From Owenia fusiformis (Eukaryota; Annelida; Polychaeta; Sabellida; Oweniidae), in NCBI GenBank assembly GCA_903813345.2, contig CAIIXF020000005.1, forward strand, positions 28,525,375 through 28,589,374: a stretch of 64,000 nucleotides of DNA. Reading direction: 5' to 3'. Below the pieces are notes generated by a model, which was not told where the DNA came from, did not search any database, and saw nothing but the letters and a program-made list of their open reading frames with translations. The translations under genes were made by a program, and so were the position numbers. This document shows, piece after piece, positions 38,101 to 50,100 of the stretch. Numbering within the stretch: the first letter of the stretch is position 1; the number at the start of each line of letters is the position of its first letter.

Positions 38101-41100
38101 TGCGCAGCTAACAAGTTTGGGATTTTAAATTTGTGTACATTTACGGTTGCATTAATGTTAATGTTTGCTCGGCCAGATGATGTCCCCTCCATTATCCATC
38201 GTCGGTTCCCACGCTCAATTACTACGTTCTATCTGAGGATAGGTCCGAAGCTTGATGAAGCAAGATGTCATTATCACTATTTGATGAAAATGGAGAAATA
38301 AATATCACAACTTCAAAATCAACACTGAAACAAAAGTTACAGATTGAGGTGACCTCAACAGGAAACAATTGCTATGTACGTGTCGTTCATGGGTGTGCCA
38401 TCCTTTGGATCATAACATGGCCGATGGCTGGCAAAATTGAAAACGTCTGCATTGCTTTCACCAAGTACATCCTGAGACTCCTAACCGAATCAGATGTATA
38501 CCTTATCTTTGACAGATATAAAGACAATAGCATAAAGAACAGCACCAGGTCATCTCAAGCTCAATCAGCTAGAGTGTATAAGTTCAGCTCTGACACACCT
38601 CTCCCTGCACAGAATGTTGTTCTGAATGTGACTGAGAATAAGGTCTAGTTGATAAAGTGTGTCATCGACCATCTCACTTAAAAAGCTAGTGAAGGATCAT
38701 TCTCAAACAGCCTTGTTATCACAGGTCCTGATCCAACACCTGTACACATTCACAAAGGCAATATTGACCAACGTGATGACTTAAGGAACACTCAAGAAGA
38801 AGCAGATGTTGTTATCGTACACCAGGTTCTGCATGCTGCCAGTAAAGGCCAACAGAATATCAGTGTACTCAGTGATGATACTGATGTTTTCCTTCTACTT
38901 CTTCATCACTGTCTCAAGCACAAGTTAATGGAAAATAACATCATAATGGAGGGGACATCATCTGGCCGAGCAAACATTAACATTAATGCAACCGTAAATG
39001 TACACAAATTAAAAATCCCAAACTTGTTAGCTGCGCATGGTCTCTCTGGCAGTGATACGACATCTTGCATGCATGGAATTGGCATGTGAAGCGAGCTCAT
39101 TTTCAAGTAGCTATATGGAAAAATGCTGATATGTCTGACCCCCCACTTATCCTTCCAACAGATTATGGTTGGGAAATTAACAGCATGAGCTCACTTGTCC
39201 CAACAACAATGCCCAAGGATACAACCTGTGCCTCTGAAGGAATTCTCCAGCTCATTAGGTGCACATGTGCATCAGAGGGCAATATATGTGGAACTGGGCG
39301 ATGTTCATGCTCCAAGGCATCTTTATCATGTATATTGTTCTGTGTTTGCAAGGGGAATGAATGCAATAACCAACATACAAAAACAGTAACTGAACAGGAA
39401 TTGGAAGAAACTGATGAGGATTTATTGAGGGAAATCCTTGATGAATTGAAATCTTAGTAAAAGAAGATAATTCATAAATTCAAGATATATATAGCACCAA
39501 GAAATGACCCTTGTGGAACATCATTATTATTATGTAGGTTACTTTTTACTCATTTCGATATTTTATATGTGAGAAAGAGATCATAATCAGATGTATTTAG
39601 TATTATTTATTGATAATTTTGTAGGAAACACTAATATCAATTTGATATTATCACAGAATGAGACATTTCATAAATTGTAAGGTTGGCGGCCATCTTGAAT
39701 TTTTTTTATTTTTGTCAAGAATTTATATTTCTGGAACCTAACATATTGGTATACATCATATTAAAACTCTATTATAGAAAAACAGCAAGATATGTTTATG
39801 TGTATGCTAGTTTTCTGTTCTAATATGCTGGCTAAAATACATAAAACGTGTGAAAATTCAAAATGGCCGCCAAAAAATTCCTCAAGGATGCTCGTTGGGC
39901 ATCCGACAGTTTCTGAATATGGATATCATGTTTAAACAGAAAATGCAAAAAAAGTTCATATAATAAGCATTTCCACCTTCACTTAAAATATGGCACTTCA
40001 CATCCGGACTAAAGGCCATTTTTTTTCCCACCTTGGATTACTAATGTATCAAGTTTTCATGATAGAAAATCAAACTGGTAAACGAGTGTGATTTTTTCCT
40101 CCTGATTACCAAACCTGTTCATTTGTTTCTCCCGAAATAGTTCGGTACTTAACAAGGTAGTTATAGGCAATTATTAGATCCGGCTGAGAATACCTGACAA
40201 GCATGCGGTTAGTAGTTGTACATTAGTATAGGTCAAGTAGACCTTGAAATGTTTGGAGGCATGAAACAGTGATAAATATCAAGAATTGCTCCAAGGCTCA
40301 AATGTTCTAATGCCATTGATCATATTATTACCTCCCACCTGAATTGAAAACTTCATACCTAGGAAATCCAAGATGCACAGTAAACTCCAAGCATTTCAGC
40401 GACCAGGTGTTGCACCCAGTAAGTTGAATATTACCTTCCCACTTGAACATGCAATGGATATAAACCCAGTTAAGATTTTGGCAAAAATTAGGAAATACAT
40501 ATTTATATTAATATAATCATTAATGTTGAGTTGTGCTTCTCGTTCTAATGCCATTGATTGCAAATGACATGCTGCTTATCAACTAATAAATATTGTTTAT
40601 TTTTATGTATTATTAATCGGATTTCTTGATTATTTGCTCGATATTTATATCTCTAGCCTTGTATATGTTTACAGGAGTATTGATTGCAACTAACTTTATG
40701 TACTACAATGACAACCAAATATTAGGAAACAGAGTTAGTGTCAGAGCCTTTTAATTAGACAAACGTCTCTTTTAATCAACAGGGAACAGGGAAATGGTCA
40801 ATGAAGCTCATTACAGAAATAAATGACCTTGTTAAAATATGGCCTGTTTGAACAAATAGTAATCTACCAGTTGCCAGTTTTAGTCATGATATCTGCCAAA
40901 ATAGCAATTATCCACCTGACCCTGTGTGACATGTGATTTTCAACCCAGTTCCACTTGGCAATTTAGAGCTATAATTAAACAAGGAAATACTTTGATAACA
41001 CTGACAAGCAACAATGACGGCCACATGAATGGTCTCACGATTTTTTTCTAATCATCCCCCTCATTACATTTGTATACTTTTCATAACATATTACTAGCTA

Positions 41101-44100
41101 TTCATACTTGGGGATCAGGAACATCCTTTTTATATTTATTTCGCTTTTAAGTCTAAATATAAAGCCCCCACCCCCAAGTCGATCACAATACATGTGCAGC
41201 ATTGTCTCATCCACTAGACTCAGGTAGATGTATGTACTTTGGATATATTAACTGGATTTTATGTATATTTACTTTGAATAGAATGGGTAGGGTATCTTAT
41301 CAAAGTATTTAAGACATGATTGAAGATTGACATAGAGTATATTTTCTAGAAGGAGTTATTTATAGAGGCACACTTCAGATATACCTGGTAAACAGAATAC
41401 AAGAGGGGATACTTCTATTGTCAGGTACAACATTGTAGCTTTATTTGTCGTTCTGAGGCCATCACCGGGGAGTTCTTTTTCTGAGATAATGCTGTGTACT
41501 GAATCAAGAAGACCATGTGGAAATGAATTCATGGAATCCCAATAAAAAGTGACTCAAATCACATACCACAGATAGAACTTGTGGTAGAGATATGATATTA
41601 TAAACCCAAATACCAGTTCACTTCCTAAAATAATTCCTCTAACCTCAATAAAAACTTGCTCTGAATACACAGTATAACAAATATATTAGCACTAAACAGT
41701 AGAATAAATTGAATATTATTTTGCGGAAATTCTTAGAAAGGGAGATGTGGTATCAACAAAAGCTCATATTACCGCTTCATGTTTATGATGATTGCTTGAC
41801 CTAGCCTGCTATTTGGTTGATATTCAAGCACGTCAACTTTAACAAAGCCGGTTTGTTATTGTGATTAATATGTACTTTCCCTTGGGCCTTATTGGCTTAT
41901 AGGTCATAACATATCAAGATTTTACTGTCATTAACCGATTAAAATCCTACATAGTTAACATTTAATAAAAAAACCATTCTTTTTGTACTCTTACATACTT
42001 ATTTTTCTTAAAACTAGTCATCATAAATCTTGCAAAAACATGAACCTTGAATTGATACTGTTTAAAGGGCAAGTGTATGTTCATGTTTAGTGTTGGCGGG
42101 CAGCCATATTCCTATTCCAAATCAGTTGTCCTTTACAAAGTTAACCTACCTTTAGCAGCTATACAAAAATGCTATTAACGATTTTTTATGAGCGTTCATG
42201 ATGTCAAAGGTGTGTGTCACATATAACATAAAATCAAATCACTTACCAAAGAATAAAATTGCTCAAGTGATGCATTTAATAAATCAAAAGTAAATTCCAA
42301 TTTCCGTTTTAATTTACAGATATCCAATCTATAGGCAGAATAAAGGTCATGGAAACAATTTAGGTTTCTAAACTGTGTGGAATTACTATTGATATTGGTA
42401 TTTATCGGTTTATTAATAGCTTTGTTTGCTAGCCGCTGCGAGGTATAATTAGGTTGAAATAAACTCAAAATTGTGAGCAATAATTTGTTAAGTAGCCTAA
42501 TCAATATATGTAGAGTAAACGTTTAGACTTTGTTATCTCAAACTGTTAAAAGTGCTTCTCTTCAAATTACAATAGTGTCTGTTTGTTTGTAGTTTCACAC
42601 ACCTCTATACTTTTAACATTAACAATGTGCCAAAACATATAAATAGTCTTAATACTGTTAACGTATACTTATGTTACCTTTTTGGAAGGATGTCCAAGTC
42701 ATATTTAGGGTCAGTGTGTCTTTTCCACACATTCCTTATCTAGCCAGTTAAATATGGCTCTTTATCAAATGGCTCAGCACATAATATATTCTCATATTTG
42801 CCCCTATCTCTACTGTTATCCTGCTATTTTATCTCCTGGTCCACAAGTCAATGACATTAACAAAGTGTGATACGATGATATCATGCAGCATTTTCCTGTT
42901 GTAACGGACAGAAACCTCCATGTTTTAGACATTTAAGCATATTTAAGGATCGGTTTGTTTGACCTTTTTTGTAGGCTCTAAATAGTTCAATCCATAAACG
43001 TCATGAAATGAATTGAATAAGCTACTAGATTATAGTGCATCTGGGATTCAAATCGGCGTCACGCCACTTTTATAGCTCATCAAGCTAGCTTTCTTCCTTA
43101 GTATTGATTCAGATGTCAAAAGCAGAATGAAAGTTATTCCCTACTTTAAATAGCGCGGATGTTACTCCAATAAAATTGACATTAGCTTAAATCAATCCAG
43201 GTTATTGGACTGATTTCTATAAAGCCATAAAATAATGATAATATTCACCAATAATCTACTCCTGAAAATAGAATAAAATCGCAAGGAATTGACCTTTCTA
43301 TTGGAATGAGCCAAACCATCCATTATTATTACAAGGGCAGGTATTTACGCACTAAAATAAGCCCTGTTACAAACGGCTATAATTAAGTAGCAACGTCTGC
43401 TGGCTGAGATGCATTATGGGCCATTATGGCAGTATATCATCATGAGTAATCCCAGAGTTACTGTTATTGTAAATCTATAATCCTGTAAACTTCGATCGAT
43501 AACCACAATGCTATATATTCTAATTAATGAAATTGTCTAAATTTCACTTGTAATCTATTGATCTTGATCGAAGGCTCCAGTTCTTATCTAATCGCTTTCA
43601 AAATAGATTGGTTTTGCTCTCTCCCATTGATTAAAGCCTATATATATCAGGCACCGGTAATTCATGTTTCTGTCTGTAAACCAGGTTGAAAGCTGAAATT
43701 CTTCTAAATATCTTCTTAAATGTCAAGCACTTTATGGCCCTGGATTTAATTTACTAAGAATGTTAATATTAAGTTTTACTTCCATTTGCTTTCCTAGTAT
43801 CTGTAAACAACTCAATGGTACGTTCACCACTAGTGACCTATATTTAAATTTCATCAAGATTAAGAAAATTTCATCCATCAAAATAAGTTAACATTAAAAA
43901 ACTATTATTTTTCATTTTACGTAACCTCAATTTTATATGAAAATGATACTGTCATAGATTTTGAGGCCTGTTTCGTAACTGAGGGGGATGTTTAACCATG
44001 GCGGCCATTTTTTCTTTGTTACATCCTTCTACTTAACTCATAAGATCGAGCCTTAAAACATGACAAATCACATTCAAACCTCAGCGCAATAAACATAATG

Positions 44101-47100
44101 AACCAATCAATTAGCTTACCTTGAAATAATGTGAAAATATCCAAGATATATCCTAGATTTTTATCATTATATCCGATGGTATCTTATCCATGTGTGCCTT
44201 GTTAACATGTGTGTATGCCTGTGGTGGCTTACTCATTCAGCTTGCATGCCAGCCAGTCAGCTTGTTATAGTATAGGGGTATAGTACAAGTACAGACTGTA
44301 TGACCTCGTGTTAAGACTCTACATTAAAGCCCATTGAGAGCTCACTTGTAAAGTGGTTTGCACAAAAGCTCTCATCTTATTTACATAAGAAAAGCCTGTA
44401 TTAAACCCCCTGGAAGCTTTCATAAAATGCAGCTATTTATTTAACAAGCATATTGATATATTGAATCAGAACCTACCACCCCTCTTATTCCATCAGCCAA
44501 ACTATGTACGTTAACATTGGACTGGTCCAAAAATGGAATAAGGGATGAAGGGATGCAATTTTAAGAGATCCATCCCACATTTGCATTACACCTATAGGTC
44601 TAATTATACAACTTTAAGTAACAAAAATGAAATTTTGGCAAAGCCAATATTTATGTATTTAGTTAAAAGCTTACGACAATGATAAAATTTAATGTTATGC
44701 TAAAAACAACCCAAGTTCACCAAAAATCAATGGCAGGTGTTTTCGCTATTTTCAACAAAACAGAGTGGCTGGCTAATAATAAAATCTGACAAATAGGAAG
44801 TTTTTAACAGCATGGCATGTTAATGTTGCAGTTGTTTGCCCTATAGTGAAATCTATCAAAGTCTAACAAACATTAAGGGCAGTGGAACTTTTACCTAATG
44901 TAATAATTAAAAATAAAAAATTATTAAAGGTCATAATAAAGGCTAAAATAAAATGAATTTTAGTAAATGATACATGAATCATTAATAGCAATGAGTGATG
45001 ACATCCAGTGCAATAATTAATTAACCCCAATCTGACCTGGCTTATTAATATGGACACGTTTTATGATCAACATAACAATTTATATTATTCTTTATTGGAT
45101 ACATATGCTCATTATGCTGGTATACTTAAGTACAAGTATGTCCGTTTCATATAATTTCATGTACTTTAGGTCAATGGTTAGATCATCATAGCTTGAATGT
45201 ATATGTACAACAAAAAGGAGGCATATCGCTCATACAAAGATATACTGTTTCATGATGGCGATGAATTATGAATTTCAATATAGGGAAAAAACTGTAATCG
45301 ATCAAAATGTAAAAGCTATTAAATCTTGGATTCAATGCGGCTTTTTGTGAAAGCCCCTAATTACATTTTCAGAGCTAGTATGACATAAAAGAATCATAAC
45401 ATATTACTGTTTGGCTGTATATTGCAAATTAACCCCATGCTCTTATTTTTACCTGTTAAGCCTATATTAAATAGAACTGCGTGATATAAATCAGCTTAGC
45501 CTACTGGGGTCCAATTTTACTGAAGGTGAATACCCCAATAATCAACCTTCAAGGAAGTTTTACTTCAGCTAACCTTTTTAAATTAGTGATTTTTATCTAG
45601 ACTACATCCATCATATATAATGATGAAATGATGATAATATGTGTTCTGGCTATATATAATTGACTATTAAAAGTCATAAAATATGCATTTCAGATTATTA
45701 AGATACAGCATTGTAAAATTATATGTAATAGTCAAGGGACAGTTAGTAATTAGCTCACCACTTGGGATTTATGGTATTCTCCTTTAATAATAACAGTGAA
45801 CTACAATATGTATGCTAATAAATATATCTATTGACTTAAAAGTACATTTCATTTCTGTAACATTAACAAAGCATGACTGATAATAAAATAATAATTATAA
45901 TAAAACAAATGATGCAAGGGCAAGGTCCTGGTTGATAATTGATTTATTATATGGTGACTGAGGACAAATGTTCAATATATACTGCCACAAATACCAGATT
46001 AAACAACATACCTGTCCGGAACCACTAAAAACATATTTCCGAATAATAAACATATATGTGTACGTGCAGCCAGAATTAATGAGCTTATAAGGACTTGGTC
46101 TCCAATACATACCCAAATCTTACATGTTTAATACCTTGAACAATATGGCAGTGAAAGAGACTACAAACATATTGAAACTGAAAAAGGAGAAATCATTAAA
46201 TATCAGGTTGTGATCCTAAGCTTGGGGCGGCCATCTTTGAAAGCTTATCGGGATGTTTACAGCTAAAGTACCGATTTACGCCTACAAACCAAGCAAAAAT
46301 CTATTCAGCAAATTGTTTATAGTAGGTAACTTGTTAGACTTGTATTGATTATGAAGGCCGAGCGCTTGGCTATATTTAACAGCTTTATCTTGATGCCCCT
46401 TAGCCATTAGAGTTCAGATTGGTCGAAACAGGGAAAATACATTATGACAGGAAGTCCCCGGATTTCTAACAAATCAATTCAATTCAATTCAACAGCTATG
46501 CTGACTTAATCATTGGAGATATTACTTTCACACTTAAATGTTGTAAACTTGAGCTACGAGTTTATCACGTTTTTTGTTATTGCCAGGGTACCTTGGTTTG
46601 GTTTGACATTGTGAAATATTTGCTCAAGTAAGCTGATACTGATTCACTTACCTAGTACTCATAACATGGCGGGAATATGGCTATTCATATACAATATATC
46701 TGACAGGTGGTAATATCTCCTTTCCACTCAAAATACGTCCTATCATTTATTAAAGGCACGTCATAACACAAGGCCAAATCATCAAACGTTAATATAAAGC
46801 CCATGATTTAAAGAATCAACGACCCCCCTGAATAGGGATGTAACAGTGATATATATTTTGAAGGTCAATTGTAGTTTGTACTCCTTAATTTACTTTCTTC
46901 AATTACATTAAGATATATAACCCGTCATCTTGAATTTTCATATTCAGGTACCTTCATCCTCTGTCTAGAATAAAATGACATTCTCTGACTTTATACCAAC
47001 TCGAAAAATTGTAACATATGATGATATAAATGCAAAAAATAAACAAATAAACAACAGCACCTATTATCAACCACAAAAGTCGACACCAATATATACGTTT

Positions 47101-50100
47101 GACCCTTAAAGCAAGGGTGTTGCACATACTTGAATGCAGAAAATAAACTAGACTTGTACCTATTTCTTGAAAACCCATTCAAAATGAGGCAAAAATTGGC
47201 ATCTGTTTTAAGAATTCTGTAAAATTTATTAACTAACTATCCTAGCACCTGACTTGAATAAATATTGTGCAAAGCATGGATATAAGATATTGAAAATGAT
47301 AGTTTAGCAATTCTTCATATTGAAGAGTGAAGAGTTATTAATTATGTCAGCGACAAGTGCAGCTTAGGATATCAATTATATCTAACCTTTATTGACGCAC
47401 TGTACTACACATGATTACATCCCTAATAACTACTCAATCTATTTAACGAAAATTATTAAGAGGTTCAAAAAGGTTAACATGAAATTGGCAAAGTCACATT
47501 CAGAGCCTCTCTTTATCTAATGCTTGTGAGACACAGCCTGTGGATCCCACAATGGCTAGGCCAGATCAGGAAAGAATCTCATCATTTCTATTGCCAACAC
47601 TTTTCTGAAAGGTTACAATTTGATATGTTTTGCCAAAATCCTGTAACATAAACAGTCGAAAAGTTCAGCCTGGATATAGATTACATATATACATACTACC
47701 CCATTCTTCTCTAAGATATGTTAATGGGAGATATAACCTGACCTTAGCGCTATCTTATCAAGCATGTGGCTTTCAAACAGGCCTCAAAAGATGATACTTC
47801 AATTCTATTGTTAGAATATTAGTGTTACATCAGGCCTCTAACCCGCCCCACCCCTCCCTCAATAAATATTTCTCAAGCCTGTGTTCGAGCAAATGTAGGA
47901 GGGGGGGGGGGGACATAGAGCCTTGATGCCAGATTTAGTACATTGTTAGAGCACTTTCCATTCTATACTATAACATGATAAGTCTGGAGTTGTGTCTGAA
48001 GGCAAACAGATGATCTGCTGAACAGACAAGGAAATCATCCCAAAAATAGAACCAATGAGGGGCCAAACATAACACTAGAATATGCATACGTCCGTGTTAG
48101 ACAAAAACAAGTTTTCTGATACAATGGCTGGTTAGAGAAATTCTGTAGACCAAAAGGTCAGCCCCTAAAAACTACAATGGTTTTGCAAATGATAAATGAG
48201 CAGACATCCAGATCTAAAAATACTGGACTATTGTACAAGATGTTTCATACATGCTTTACATTTGTTTATTCAATCTTCCAATCTGCACAAGGAAACCACA
48301 GGATCAACATGATAGGTTAGTAGCGATCAAATTAAGCTCTTGTACTTGAGAAATGGGGGGTAGAGGGACTTGCTGCAAGACTAATAATATGTTTGCATAG
48401 AAACAAAAAGAGGCTTCATAAAACAATGAAATATCTCAACTCAAAACAAGAACACTTCATTTTTGCATTATCAAATGACACTCTTCAATACTGATATACT
48501 TGCCAGACATGGCCTGATATTGAATTGTATCTAGCTAGTGTCTGTGCCACACCTACAGCATCACTGCCCTAATATTAAATGATATTTAGCAGGTGGAAGT
48601 GCATTGAATGTATTGGAAATGATGTCTTGCAAGTCTGAAATAAACCTATCCATCTCCATGCTCATGGTAGGCTCAGTAAATATTAAATAACCTAAATACT
48701 TCATTTCAGGATTATTTATTTTTTACCTGACAAAGAAAACTCATCAAACCAATGTGAAACCTGAGATTACATCAACAGAGCAGGTAGCAATACCATAATG
48801 CATGCTGAGGTCAAATGGATGGAACAGTTGGCAATACCAGAATGCACCATGGGGTCACATGCAATAAACATTTGCAATACCAACACATATACCTCAAATA
48901 TACTATAGAATCTACCTTGGAATCACATGGACTGAGCATATGACAACACATAAATGCACCGGGAAGTCAACTGGACAGAGCAGCCCACAATATCAACATA
49001 CATTTGATATTCAAAACTGACTCACTTGTCCACTTGTCAAATAATGAGTGTTCCAAATAACAAGTATGATGCAAATTGCAAATGCTTATCACAGTTTGAG
49101 ACCTCTTTACATAGTACTATAGACTGTAAGTATGAGAAAGAAAAGATAAATTTAGTTTAATTTACAGGCCTATCTTTGGTTAGTCATAGCCCAGATAAAT
49201 TCACATTTCCATTAGTCATATGGTAATGTCTAACCGCAAGCCACATAACAGATATGGCCTTCTGGTCTACTGGGAAGGTCTTCTATTGCAACTTTTATTG
49301 CAAAACACAATGTTAAAAAACAGCGAAAGAAGACTGTTGAGGATAAATGAAAATAAACATAAACTTTTATGATTCACATCCTTTTTCTAGCATCTTAGCT
49401 GCTGACATGCTTGCGGTAAACCACAAACTATAATGTGCTTATGTCTAATTCATTAGAACAAAGACAGAGTATCCTTGTGACCTCCGCATACTGATCGCCC
49501 TTAGAGGATGGCAGGACTGACATGCTACTGAATGTTCCTTTGGACAATAACATCAAACAAACAAATAAACATCCAAAAATACTGACAATACATACAGGAG
49601 CACAAACTCCAACAGAAAAACTTCACAAAAAAAGAATTCTACAAAACTTCATGATTACGTGTGGCAGAGATATATTTTAGTTTCGTGTTCTCACAGTAAA
49701 CAGTAACAGGTTCACAAAGCCCTAACACCTAACCTAAATCTTCCTAAATGTCAAAACATTCTCTCCCACTGTATACATTATACATAAACTTCCTGAACTC
49801 GAGACTATCAGAAAATAAAGTACAGGTCGGTATAACCTTTTTTTAATAGATCTAAACCCATTTCCTCTAGTCTAATTAGGAGGGTATTCATGGAATCAAT
49901 TATGTTCAAATGGGAATCATCTCTGATCTTATATTGTAGCAAGATTTATTAAACCCTGGAGAATTTCGTCATGAATGAAAAAAGTGCAATAACACTGCCA
50001 GTCAATTGCGCTCATTTTTCATGCACTGATAAAAGCATAACTCCATTACCAGTTTAATTTCAAACCAAAATTTCATACTTTGGAAATCCAAAATAGATGA

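Larger units (their letters stand above)
36912..39978. mobile_element. 3.1-kb palindromic repeat element with partly duplicated gene
   Basis: The left arm (36912-38195) is the inverted copy of the right arm (38943-39978), with similarity high enough to read by eye over nearly the whole length. The outer ends are AGGTGGAAATGCTTATTATA on plus at 36912 and its complement ending at 39978. The 747-bp centre is unique. The arms carry the C-terminal half of a gene whose N-terminal half lies in the centre. The left arm retains about 250 bp that the right arm has lost near 39073-39085. This could be a transposon with very long inverted repeats or an inverted tandem insertion. Target duplications are not evident. 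Confidence 0.75.

Noticed and set aside
42217-42504. 95-codon minus-strand ORF, same strand as KDM3
   Set aside because: No similarity to KDM3, and the flanking exons D and E can join without it; not needed for phase.
48793-48804. CCATAATGCATG as a minus-strand motif copy
   Set aside because: Only part of the core is present, and no GTCTGC partner at the expected spacing.
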